Assembly: GCA_022478985.1 (NCBI GenBank)
Contig: JAKSZP010009198.1
Location: 186,001-250,000, forward strand
Length of the DNA: 64,000 nt
From: Massospora cicadina
Taxonomy: Eukaryota > Entomophthoromycota > Entomophthoromycetes > Entomophthorales > Entomophthoraceae
Direction of reading: 5' to 3'
The translations under genes and the position numbers were made by a program. This document shows, piece by piece, positions 23,648-35,369 of this stretch (within the stretch, counting starts at the first letter, position 1; each line of letters opens with the position of its first letter). The notes under the pieces were generated by a model that saw nothing but the letters and a program-made list of their open reading frames with translations, was not told the origin of the DNA and made no database searches.

Positions 23648-24915
23648 ATGTCTTATAAGAACAAATTTAGGAAGCTTTTGACAGAACTAGAAACAATTAA
23701 TTAAGACGCTTTAAAGTCAGCATCACATGCCAATTTCACTACTTTAGACGAACAGGTGACAAAAGCCACGGAAGAGGTTGAGCAAGTCAGAAAAGTCAGC
23801 TATGATTTTTATGGGAAGGTCACATCCTTAAAAAAGGAGATCAAGCTAATTAAGGAAATATTAATTTCTCAAACAAGAACAGGAAACAGATAGAGAATGC
23901 TTAGGCCAGATTCATGAAGATATGGCGCAAATGTTGAATTGCATAGATGAACTTTAAAAAACAAATGTGATTGTGCTCAAATGGAGGCAAATGAATCTGA
24001 CAATGAAACAACCAAAAAGTCCAGTAAGGAAGCTACAACCACCAAGAAAAATGCCTGGATCATTTGCTGAAATTTCAGAAATGACTCCTGAGGCTGCACC
24101 TATTATCAGTCTGGGTTGCTAAAAAGGAATCTCCTGCCAATGGAGTGATGAGAAGATTTTGGAATACGCCAAATCATCCATAATTTATCAGCATAACGTA
24201 CTAGCATTTTTCCGCCTACAAGATATAACAAGGTTTAATTATGGTTATAGACAGAAGACAGTAACCGTGACAAACTGCTTAGACACTGATTGCCAAAATC
24301 TGGTGTTGCACCATCTTATTGGGGACAACTGGATGTATAGCAAAGCCAAAGAAGCAATTATAACAGAGTTTGTTGTCATACGCAGATGTTCAGCCATAAA
24401 CAGGAATTTATGGGCATACAATTTAAAAAACATATGACTCTAGCAGCTTTCACCGACCAACTTTGCTAGGAATTGCATATCCTGGATAGTGCGAAAGTAT
24501 TATTTAAATTTTGATGCATGGATTGCAATGCAAGCAGTACTTTACCCATATCAAGACTTGCATCATACAATGGCTTCAATGATTGTAACCCATATGTCCT
24601 CATAATGAATGGTGGTTCATCTAAAAATGTTAGGTGCAATATTCAAAACATCTGGTTTAATTTGAGGCCATTCTTACTATAAATCAGAATACAGTGAAAT
24701 TCGATGAGAACAATAAGGAGCAACAGAATCAAGCCATGATGGGAAACAAGACCAAAGGATAAAAACAAGCGGACCTGACTCAGATACGCTGCCATCAATT
24801 TGGATATCCTTGACATCTCGCCGCTCAATGTTGGAACAAGAAGACTAAAGAGCAAGTTGCTAAAGTACAGGCTAAAGAGAAGGAAACCAGTCAAGGGTCA
24901 GAAAAAGGACCCTAG
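23648..24915 (+). pseudogene. gag of element A
   Basis: Starts at the ATG at 23648 (MSYKNKFRKLLTELE), 64 bp after the LTR. The first about 75 residues form heptad-like, charged stretches (VTKATEEVEQVRKV, VTSLKKEIKLIKEI), a probable coiled coil. A middle segment at 24159-24437 is open (92 codons) and likely part of the capsid. The zinc knuckle is at 24790-24831, CHQFGYP*HLAAQC: spacing fits C-x2-C-x4-H-x4-C, but the second Cys is Phe and the Gly before His is a stop. Gag would form the particle and package RNA. Stops and shifts throughout. Confidence 0.75.
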
Positions 24916-25329
24916 AAATAGATAGGAAACAATCTAGCACTGTGTTCAAACCTTTTTGTCCTGATACCTGAAGGAAGACCTGAATAATTCCAATTTATTT
25001 GTAGATATAAAAAAACCCTTATTCTCTCTACCAGGAGGTAATTTAGGTGTGAAGTGAATTGACTGAGCAAAAGCAAAGGGAGTGACTCCAAAATCATGAA
25101 AGGAGTTGCTTAGACATGCTCATCAGCTAGTGGAAAACATCAGACCTTCCAAAACCATGGAAACAACTTAAGATGAACCTTGACAAGGAGAACATATTTC
25201 TCCCTATTAGCGTGATCAATGTATTTTTCCCTGATTTTTCCATGCAAATAATTCATACTATTGCTTCAGTTAATAATGCTGCTATTCCTCCATAAATGTT
25301 TTTTTACAATAATATGAGTGTACATAAGT

Positions 25330-27876
25330 TAGATATTATATCTGACTTTGTAAGAGAACCAAAATTTTTGATAATGGAGCGCCTAATAATATTGTTTCCA
25401 CTAACTTAATGAAAAAAATGAAATCCACCTAAATTATGGCACTGGAAAGAATATGGAACTGCTGGACTAGATATCACAATGGCTTGTGGAGCCTATAGTG
25501 TGCTACCACTTTGATTTGGATTGCAGTTGGTATCAGCTCCCACCATAGTGTTAGGTAATCAAAATTATGACATTCTCATTGGGACGGAAATTCTGAGAAT
25601 GTATGGTGTAATAGTATGATTTTAGGGTAACCCTGACACTTTTATGGCAAACCATGCCCTTGTTATATCAGTGGAAGGAGAAACCCTACTGAAAAAGAAG
25701 AATAATTTATATATATAATTTACAACGTCAGTATCATTCCCATTCAATACAAGTCAGTTGTCCAAAAATGGGTGGGAATGATGAAATAGATCTTGGAAAA
25801 TCAAGGGATACCATTGAGTATGAAAATGATGAACACCATTCTGACGGGAATGCAATAATGGTGAACACAGGGTTAACGCTAGAAATCCTAGAGCAAATAT
25901 ATGGAGAAATTATTATCCATGAATAAATCAAGAATAGAGCCATGGGTAGCACCGGGAATTTATCATGCCAACCATGGCAAAATAAGAGTGTTACTGACCG
26001 ATCTGGTTAAGACTGATGAACCTTGAGAAAAATCAAGTTTTTGCTTTTGTGCATTTAATACTAATGGCAGAAATCATTGTATTTCATGACTTTGGAGCGT
26101 TAAATGAGATGGTATTAATGGCGGATGCTGCCAAAAGCATCAACATGATGGTTTAATGTGAGCAACTGGCTTATTTATCAGAGTGACATCAAGAAGAGGT
26201 GTTCCGATTATCTGAAAAATTGGGTTATATTTTCCCAGAATGGCCATGACTTTGGATGTGATAAAATTGTAACCCATAAGGTTGACAAGCGGGAATATCT
26301 GTCAATAAGAATGTGACTTTTACTGGTCTAAGGCTGCTGAAGCAGTGGTCAGCGAAGAAATCAGCAAGTTAATAGATCATGGGCTCCTCATCCATCGTCA
26401 AGTCCATAGGAGACTCTAATACTAATTGAAAAGAAAAATGACGGATAAAATTGCGTGGTGATCAATTACTGCCAATTAATAAAATCACTAAAAAGTGTTC
26501 CTATCTGCTGCCAAGGATTGACAACGTGCTCATCGCCTAGGGGAAGAGAGGTATTTTTTGGCGATGGACTTGATTTTGATTATCAGCAGATATATTTGCC
26601 AAAGAAATATTAAGAGAAGTTGCGATTATTTTTGCACAAGGATTGTACCAGCTAAAGAGAAAGCTCAAGGGATTATGCAATTGATGGCAACATTTTAGAG
26701 GACAAGGGATTCCATATATGGGTGACTAGAAGTTGTCTTGCGTTTTGGTATGCTTGGATGATATAAAGTATTCAGCAGGACATTCACTTATTACTTGGAG
26801 CACCTAAGAAAGTGTTTAAGCGCCTAGCAACGGTTAACTTAAAGATTAAACAAAAAATGTCATTTCTATAAGAAAGATCTTGAGTATTTGTGGTTTGTGA
26901 TAAACTCCAAAGGATTTAAACTCTAACCACAGAAGATTACAGCCAGCAAGTGAATGTCAATCACAAAGAGTGTTCAGATATGTAAGTCTTTCTTGGGATG
27001 ATCAGCTACTAAAGCTGATTCATTAAGGATTTCGCCAGAATTGTTGAACCATTATTCCACCTATTAGGGATCTAAAAAGGATTTTGTGGAATGAGGAGGC
27101 CCAAGGTATTTGATAAGTTAAGCTGATATTTGAGGACTATTCATGTCTTGAAATACTAAAATCCTATTAAGTAATTAACTATAACGACTGATGCCTCATT
27201 GACAGCAATAGGACCATTTTAAGTCAAGTAGACGATGATGGGAATAGTATCTGGTGGAATATGTGAGCAGAACACTACCGCTAGTGGAAAAAAAACTACA
27301 CCATGACAGAGAGCAAGTGCCTTGCAGTGATTTATGACTAAAAGCAAATTTTGAGTGTATATTAATGGGACACATTTCAAATTTGTGACTGACCACTCAT
27401 CTCTATGCTGGTTACACAACCTTAAGGAACCAGAGGGGCGACTGGCCCAATGGGCTTTAAAACTACAAGCCTACTAATTTGAGGTTATACATCAAGAAGG
27501 AGCAGCACGTCAAAATGCTGACAGTTATCAAGATTGCCTGCCTTTCAAGTTGTTTATCATCAAGTTGGTGAGCTATTACAGAGGATGATTGAAGGAAGTA
27601 TTTGGGATGAGCCCCAAGAGAAACAAGGTTCTATAAAGAAAGTGATGGAAAACTCCAAAATGAAGAATGGACAGCTATATAAGATGATTGATGGAAAACA
27701 TTGTTTATTCGCAAAAAGTATCATAACAAGAAAACATTCAATCCGCACACAAAGTTAATGGCTGAAAACCTAAGAAACATTATGGACATATATGGCAGTA
27801 CTATTACTGGGAATCAATAAGCTAATATGTCACGTATTATCTGGACAGTTGCATGGAATATCAACTCCACAAGCTG
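25330..27876 (+). pseudogene. pol of element A, first part (protease, RT, RNase H, integrase zinc domain)
   Basis: Protease at 25370-25384 reads DNGAP in place of DTGAP. RT spans about 26330-27000, badly shifted; its catalytic box is not clearly readable. RNase H lies about 27180-27530, with ITTDASLTAIG, then FKFVTDHSSLCWLHNLKEPE and GRLAQWALKLQAY. The integrase zinc-binding part runs from 27600 and includes the Cys region CMEYQLHKL at 27850-27876, where the coding sequence stops abruptly at an insertion. It continues at 40597 in the same frame. The RNase H block fixes the Ty3/gypsy assignment. Confidence 0.82.
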
Positions 27877-28203
27877 TGGGAGCTAGATAAGGTTAGCTGG
27901 GGCCTCTTCGTGGCACAACTGTAAAAGCCCAAGTAAACATGGGTGAGTAACAAAAACCAGAACCTAGAAAGGCACATTGTTCGGTTCCTGTTGTGGTCTG
28001 AAGGAGGTGTAGTGATGGTAGTGATTGTGTCAACCTGTTCTCGCGGCTTCTACCACTTTTCAAGGTGAAAAATATGGGCAGGAAGGGGAGTAAACATTCA
28101 GGAATGGTGCCTATCAAATGGCTTCTCAATGAGCTGAGGTTGCACAGGTGCAGACCCTGGGGAAAGGGAGGAGCAATCCTAGTTGGCTGCACTTTGGTGC
28201 ACC

Positions 28204-29081
28204 TGTAAGCCTTGGGACGGAAGCTCTCCATTTGGACCAGGATTAATTCCCATTCCACTCAAAAAAGGCCAGAAGCCGACACCCATGACTCTCACCTCCC
28301 AGGGCAATTTAGCCCATATGGTGGATGAGAGATGGGTAACAGTGTACCCTCTAGGAGTTGCAGCCCCGCTTCCAGTGGACTCTAACACCGAGTTGGTAGA
28401 GAATATTTGAAGAGTTTTCCAGGAAGTAAAAAAATTATGAAATACGCCCAAAACCCCCAAGATCTCACCATTATAACCAGCTCACACACGTCTCCAACAG
28501 GTATGGATATGGTTGACCCCTTCCCCACCAACTGGGCTCAGCTCTATGAAGCATGGCCTTGGGCGCAACCTGCCATACGTCTAAAACGTCCTTATCATAG
28601 TAAATGCATGCGCCTAATGATAATATTAAATTCAAGTAATGAGCCCAAAACAAATTTGACTAAGAAGTCCGACAAATTCAGTTGGAACTTTAGGTCCAGG
28701 TTTCCAATTTGACATCTTGGTTCAAATTTATTTTTGATGGCAGTTGCATTTGCATCTCAATTTTTCCCCAATGAGCTTATTAGCAGCAGTCCCTAACAGG
28801 TACTGGTGTCACTTCATTTTCTTAATTTACATCCTTTTGAATACAATAAAAATTTCTTGGAGAAAGAAAATACTCTGGCTTTAAAAATTTTTTGTTGAGA
28901 AATAAAATGGGTGATGATCATCAATCTTAGCGCCTCCTGACTGGTCCTCATGGCTGGTTTTCTAAAATTTTACACGCCAATTTGGACAGCTAAGCCCACG
29001 ACATTCTGACTTGAATTTAGGATGTTAACTCACCCAAAGTTCCATGCCAGTCTAAATATTATAATAGCACGCTTCATGACA
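28204..29081 (+). repeat. 5' LTR of B, with a coding-like frame
   Basis: 878 bp, TGTAAGCCTTG ... CATGACA. It contains a frame with MVDERWVTVYPLGV (28318 onwards), conserved at protein level in both F LTRs. A second frame continues at 28407-28712. After the LTR comes TAATGGAGCGACCAATAACT, the likely primer-binding region. Confidence 0.8.
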
Positions 29082-32000
29082 TAATGGAGCGACCAATAAC
29101 TCTCACCCTCTCCATCTCGCACTTTGTGTGATGTTGCTTGGGTCTTACCATACTTGTTTCAAACCCCTTACAAGTCAGCCAAGTCTGACTCCGTCCTGGT
29201 CTCCACAGAGCAGGACGTTCAGGATCCAGCGAGCCACAATAAGTTTATATCATACTTTCCCCTCATTCCATTACTTACTGCCATTAGTAAAGCAATACAA
29301 AAATCCTGACTTACAAGAAGACCAAGCCTATTTCCTATTATCTGTGGAAATTCATCTAGGTGCATATTGGGTGTCATTTGAGGCCTTTGTAGATACAAGC
29401 GCGCCGGAAATTACATGAGTTTGAATTTAGTGCATTAGCTGGAATTGGACTTGATGTTGGTCTAAAGGTATTGGTTACATCTTCCGCCATGCAGTCATCT
29501 ACAAGGTGAATCCAGTCCCATATCAAGTGGGCAATTATACATTTTGTAATATTCTCAGCCATTCCTGACTTGGTATTCCCAGTTATCTTTGGTGTGGGTT
29601 GGTGGAGACGCCAACAAGTGATGATTAACTTGACTTAAAATATTTTACTCTTTGAAAATGCTCACGGTTGTGGTGAGCTCCTGCTACTTGACACTTTAGA
29701 TAAAACGCGGAACAAAGGTACCATTTCCTCACTCACTATACACACAGAATCGCCTCCCAATTTTCCCCACTTCTGTCAGCGTACAAGGTTTTTTTAACAC
29801 GGGAAAAGCTACTAAACTCCAACCACATAAAAATTATGACCTTAAATTCCGTACGTCAGTACATGTGGTTAACATCAATTGTCCACTTTATCCTTATAAA
29901 GCGGAAGAGACTGCTGCGTTGGGTACATGGATTGATGACATGCTTGCAAAGGGTTTGCTTTTTAAGGAGAAATCTCCGGCTGTCTCCCCTATTGTATTTA
30001 AAAAAAGCAGACGACACACTGCGCCCTTGTGTGGATTACAGTCACTTTAACAACATCACAGTCCACGATTCTTACCCACTTCTGTTGGAACAAACAATCT
30101 TCCTAGCCTTTGCAAAGTCGAGAGTATTTTCAAAACTTGATCAGGTGAACATCTTTAACCAAATCCAGGTAGCCAAAGATCAGGAATATATTACCGCTAT
30201 TTGTACTAGGCTGGGTATATTTATGTTCTGTGTGATGCCTTTAAGGATAAAGAACGTGCCTGCTACGTTCCAATGGATGATCAATGATGTGCTAGGTGAC
30301 TTGCGGAACATATGCGCCATGGCTTATATTGATGACATCCTCATCCACTCCTCAACTATAAACAGAACGCTTTTGATCTGGATGCTGTGCTTGCCACTCT
30401 GCACAAGGCGGGTCTATATGTGAAGCCATTAAAGTGTGAGTTCTTCCATAATTAGGTCACTTTCTTGGGTAACCTGGTACTTAAAGATTGCTATGCAATC
30501 CCACCTTGTATGTCAAGAGATTGTCTGTAACTCTCTCGTTCCCAGTGAGGTGGTGTGGGATGCAAACCCAGACTGCTAGGGAACTAGCCATTAGGAGATT
30601 GGGAAACTTACACCTCAAACGGTGCCTGCACAAAAGGGACCCAAGGCAAGGGTGTAGAGCGCAATATACAGGGCCAGGTAAGCTAGAAATAACACCGCTT
30701 GAGTGGACCCCCATAGGGTAGTCCATAATCAAGTGTAAATCGGTGCCAGGTGGTTTGGGCGCCTCGATCTGGAGAGGACCAGAGCGGCTCAAGGGAGCAC
30801 CAAAAACTTTTGTAAATTGGGAAAGTAGGTAGTGGCCAACATAGTTGGAGACCTCCTCAAAGAGGTCTGCACCCAAGTTCGCACAAGGAACCATAAAAAA
30901 TATAAACAAATGGGTAAATTTATTTGAGAAAGTTGACCAACAAGGAATGTTGGTCACAAAAACATATTTAAAGTGTGACGGGGTAAATAAGGTTCTGTGG
31001 AAGTGTTCCCAAGCCTTGACACGCTCCAATAGACAAACGCTTCCATCTGTTTTGGTAAAATACACTGAAAGTGCCTTCGCTCTTTTGATTGATTGAAGTG
31101 TATTCTACCCAAGCACATGATTTCATAACTCAAATGGGATTTGAACCCTCAATCTCCAATTAACCAAATCAAACCGTTTCATTTTGTTATGTAGATCGTT
31201 CGTTTCAGTGCCTGGGCTGAGATAAGGGGCTGGGCGTTTTGCACCCCATTAGAACCAACCTGGGCATGTTTTGCTTGCACTAAGCGTTGGTCTAAGATGT
31301 GTTTCAGGTCAGGAAGAGCATGAAGTTTCACCTTCTGGGCCCCCTGTCACCCAGCCTTATCTTTGGCATTAGTTCCAACTATTAAGTCATCAAACCATGA
31401 CATTGTAAAATCGAGGCTATTCTCAAGTGGCCTACCCTGACGACCTATAAGCAATTGTGGAGTTTCTTGGGCACCATCTTTTTCTTAAAAATTTCTCTCA
31501 CCCTCTCACAACTGGCCTCTTCGCTGAACCCCCTCATTAGCAAGAATGTTCCTTTCCATTGGACCCCAGAATGCCAGCAGGCATTTGATGCTATCAAACA
31601 GGTGTTTGTGTCTCCTCCTGTGCTCAAGCACGCTGATGCAGAAAACCCTTCATTGTCATATGTGATACCTCTTCCGCTGCAGTGGGAGCAGTTTTGTTGC
31701 AGCAACACAATGGTGTGGAGCACCCTGTAGCCTATATTTCTCGTAACTTTACGTCCACAGAGCAGAACTGAGCTATTTAGGTGAAGGAGATTGTGGCTGT
31801 TTCATGGGCAAAAAAACCCATTAGAGGCACCTCCTGAAGGGCGCTTTTCATGAGGTGACTGTATGGACTGATCATCAAGCCCTCATGTACTTTTGAAAAC
31901 TGCGGAAGTTGGGACACTTTCAAACCCAGACATACCACAATCTATGCAGTTTTAATTTCAAATATGAATTTGTAAAGGGCTCGTTGAATGTTCTCATTGA

Positions 32001-33668
32001 CTTCCTGAAACACAACTCCGCATTATGACCCACATAAGTGGAGGAGCATGAGCTTACCACCATGATTCTGACATCCTAGATTTTAACCATTGCCTACATG
32101 TAATATTGTAACTGATCCAGACCCAACAGAATCCTTGTCTGCCCGCGTTTTGGCCCACCAAAAGACTTGTCCTGAAGGATTGGAGTTAGCAGCGCAGTCT
32201 ACAGATCCTGACTCAAGTACTCTAACTACTCATTAGGTGCAGAAGGTATTCGTTCAGGTTACAGTTGTGGGTGCTCTCCCCACCTTCGCACTGAAGTGGT
32301 TCAAGCCCACCATGACTTCCCAGCAGTTGGTCACCCAGGAGTGAAAAAGTATCTCAACTTGGTGAAGTGGACTTACAATAGGCCTGTATTATCCAAAGAT
32401 TTTTAATCTACATGGATAACAAATTGCATTACATGTGCATGTGCTAATTTAGACCGTTCTGGATGGAATGTATTTCTTCATGATTTGCGACAAGCTGAGG
32501 GTCCATGTACGTCAGTGTCTGTCAACTTGATTGTTGAGCTTCCTCTCTAAAAATGGCCACAATGCGATTATGGTTGTGGAAGACCAGTTCACCATATTTT
32601 CTCTGTATATCCCCCTGATTAACTTCCATCAACTCTGAGGAGAATGCCCACCTGTTTGTCTGTTACGTCTTCTCTATGTTTGGTTTAACCCAGGAGATTG
32701 TGAGTGATAGGGGTCCACGATTCATGGCTCATTTTATTATGGCTATTCTGTTTATCCTTAAAATTCAACCATGTTGGTCCACAGCATACCACCCCCAATC
32801 GGACATCCAGACAGAGCGAGTTAATCAAATCCTGGAGCAGTGCCTCCATTTTTATTCCAACGCTGCGCAGAACTCCTGGGAAGACGATCTTCTGTTGGCT
32901 CAGTTTGCTTACAACAATGCTGCACACACCTCTACAAGGGTTTTCACTGTATGAAGCGATGTTGGGGTACAACCCTTCCTTCTCTCCTGGACCTTGTCTT
33001 TGTCCCAAGGTTCCCAATGCAGCAGAGCATGATCAAAAAATCTGGGCCACTAAGTCCCTGGTCTTTGAAAATATTATAAAAGCAATTGCTGACTATAAGC
33101 AAACCTAAGACCAAAAGCGCCTACCTGCTCCTGTTTTTAAAGCTGGTTCACAGGTAATGCTTGACACCTGCCATCTGCGCATCAAGGCCCCCTCATGAAA
33201 GTTTTCATGTAAGCATTCAGGTCCCCATGAGGTTGTTGAAAATCTGGGTAATGGCTCATTCCGTTTGTCACTCCCTTTCTAAAAGGGACAACATTCAGTG
33301 TTCCTTTCTTCCCTGCTATCCCCCTTTTCTGGTACCCTACCCATTGCCCCTGAACTAGTCGCTTTGGAGGAGTCAGTCAAGTCAGAGGTGGAAGCGATCT
33401 TGACATTGCGTCGGTCCCACCGCTTGATTCAATTACCTTTTTACTTAATAAGGTTTCTCTTCTTTAAAATTAACTGGGTCAGTGCTAATGAGTGTGCCAA
33501 CTGTTGTTATTTGGTCGAATCAATTCAATGTGGTTCTCCTCAAAGGTCCTCGTTCTCCACCTAAAATTGCAGCAATCATAGCCATCAAAATCCCCAAGGC
33601 TTACAAGAATGCTTCGCTGGCTTGATTTCCTGGTGGCAGTGCTTCCTCCTTCCTATAGGAAAGGTTAA
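29082..33668 (+). pseudogene. pol of element B (protease, RT, RNase H, integrase, chromodomain trace)
   Basis: Protease site DTSAPE at 29392-29409 (Gly to Ser), only 310 bp after the LTR, so gag is missing or displaced. RT 29836-30510 and 31408-31480, with FSKLDQVNIFNQIQ and an intact YIDD at 30325-30336; the solo LTR at 30511-31402 cuts it. RNase H about 31500-32030 (VTVWTDHQALMYF, FKYEFVKGSLNVL). Integrase zinc part about 32230-32460; core about 32520-32990, with IVSDRGPRFMAHF (32697-32735) and TAYHPQSDIQTERVNQILEQ (32780-32840), where the catalytic Glu is kept. A degraded chromodomain-like SEVEAILTLRRSHRLIQ follows at 33385-33440. Several stops; the RT and the integrase 3' half are rather well preserved. 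Confidence 0.87.
30511..31402 (-). repeat. Solo LTR of the C family inside B's RT gene
   Basis: 892 bp, in minus orientation. On the minus strand it starts TGTCATGGTTTGATG and aligns with the C LTRs (shared CCCAGGTTGGT, AGACCTCTTTGAGGAGGTCT). A perfect 5-bp TSD, TTGTA, lies at 30506-30510 and 31403-31407. It has the same length as a C LTR and no internal sequence, so it arose by recombination between the LTRs of a full element. It carries a 194-codon open frame (31065-30481, minus). Confidence 0.88.
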
Positions 33669-33679
33669 TGTAAGCCTTG

Positions 33680-34571
33680 TGTCATGGATTGAGAATGAAT
33701 ATATAATGGGGACAAACACCATAAATAATGCTGAATGTCAGGAGGCCAAGAAGGTGAAGTTGGAAGGCCTCCCTGACCTCAAACATACATTGAATCAACG
33801 CTGAGTGAAGGCAAGGTATGCCCAGGTTGGTCCTATGGATGTAAGAGAAGTTTGGCCCTGTATAACAGCAGGTACACTAAAATGAACCAGCTTTATGATT
33901 AAAAATGACGGTTTGCTTCAGTTTCTCAGTGACACGGGGTCTCAAAAACCATTCATTTTCGTAATTTTTAGCTCAGAGCAGCTATCCTACAATCAATAAC
34001 CCTGAGTTCTTCAGTTTACCAAGTATACCAGAATGCTCAATGGAAGCTTTCACTTATTAGTGCACCTCAGCTTAGCACCACTTCCATTAATTGATTTTTG
34101 CCCCAAAGTTCCTTTAAATTGTTTTCTCAAGACCAATCTCTCTCGTTGGCTAACTTCCCCATAATTAAAGAAGCCTTCGTTAATATCATTTTATTATGTT
34201 ATCATGGATGAACTTGTGCACAGACCTCTTTGAGGAGGTCTTGTGCAAAGTTAGTTATTTAATTTTAACAACTGTAAATCTCTGCTCATGCACCGTTGGG
34301 CCGCCAGGTTCCCTCAAACCTGTGCCTCCTATATCTTCCTGCTCAGAGCACTGCTTTGTATAATCCCCACTTTGGGGTTCACTTCAACCTTGTTGTTAGT
34401 TCTGTTTGGTTTCTCTATCTACTGCTAACCACACTCACCCTAGGTTACTACAGCTTTAGCACCCTCTTATAGGCTCTATTAACTCTATCATTAAAGACTA
34501 GTTCCCTGACGTTGTCCTATGTAACATGAACTACCCCGCTGGGAACAGAAGAGTTATAGACACTCTCCTTG
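33680..34571 (+). repeat. 5' LTR of C
   Basis: About 892 bp. The central part (33735-34383) is almost identical to the 3' LTR, while the first 55 and last 190 bases are clearly diverged. It contains a conserved hairpin at 34218-34246. Confidence 0.88.
34218..34246. repeat. Hairpin conserved in C-family LTRs
   Basis: GCACAGACCTC ... GAGGTCTTGTGC, 11 paired bases with one bulge. The same hairpin is in the 3' LTR at 39350-39378. Its core AGACCTC..GAGGTCT is also in the solo LTR (about 30852-30871). Confidence 0.6.
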
Positions 34572-34805
34572 ATTAGTTGACCAACCACTTAACCTTACGT
34601 GCATAAACCTTTTCCATGTAGGACTTCACAAAGTGAAAACGGTGTGCGCTAGCTGTTGGCCATGGCCATGATGGGGCTCACCGCTGTTTATTCTTTTTCC
34701 TATATTTTGGAGCATCTCAGCGATATTCTTGCTACCTCCTACTGGAAAGTACCCACCCTTCTTTCTTGTATCTGTTGGATATAAACACTTCATGATCTGA
34801 GAGTC

Positions 34806-35078
34806 GTGTTCCCCAACTTTTCACAAAAATTAATAAAATTGAAACAAATAAATTGGTTTTTCTTTGTTCCACATTCAGAAGGTGAGGCGGTATACTCAAT
34901 GGAGAGCCTCGTAATGATGGCCTTGGATAACGTTGGACAATCCGTTGCTGAAATGGGAAGAGTGTTGTTCGCGATAAAAGACACGTTTTATAATGACGTT
35001 GGCATTTATATAACTGAACCATGTTTATTTCCTTATGGCTCAGATATGGACCCCATTTCAGTATATAAATCACCTTAA
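34806..35078 (+). pseudogene. gag-like frame of C
   Basis: An open frame of 90 codons between LTR and protease. The part from 34860 (EGEAVYSMESLVMMALDNVG) is acidic and helix-like; no zinc knuckle is seen. Position suggests a remnant of gag or a pre-protease linker; similarity to known gag proteins is not obvious. Confidence 0.4.
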
Positions 35079-35369
35079 AAACCCACGCCTAACTACTGCA
35101 ATGATCCGCGGAACCCAGGAGGTGGAGAAGGAGTTACAATTACAATATAAAAACGTTTATGTAGTTGCTGAAGATTGGTGGGATATGTGGCCTCAGTAAT
35201 AAAGTGCTACATACCCTTTTCCATTTTATGATGCAGAAATGTACCCTGAAGGTATGTGGACGTCTGAAGAAGATTTTGGTGGTGAAGTGTTGGAGTTATC
35301 TGCCATAAACAAAGATCATTCAGGATATTTTTTGTTAAATCTACCCTTTCATCCCCTTCAGGGAAGATT

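Noticed and set aside
27893..28258. 121-codon minus frame as a host gene
   Set aside because: It crosses the junction between the 333-bp insertion and B's LTR, so it cannot be one gene.
31139..31160. GGGTTCAAATCCC on the minus strand, a perfect-looking pol III B box or tRNA T arm
   Set aside because: It lies inside the solo LTR, no A box or cloverleaf precedes it, and the C LTRs have a diverged, non-tRNA-like version at the same place.
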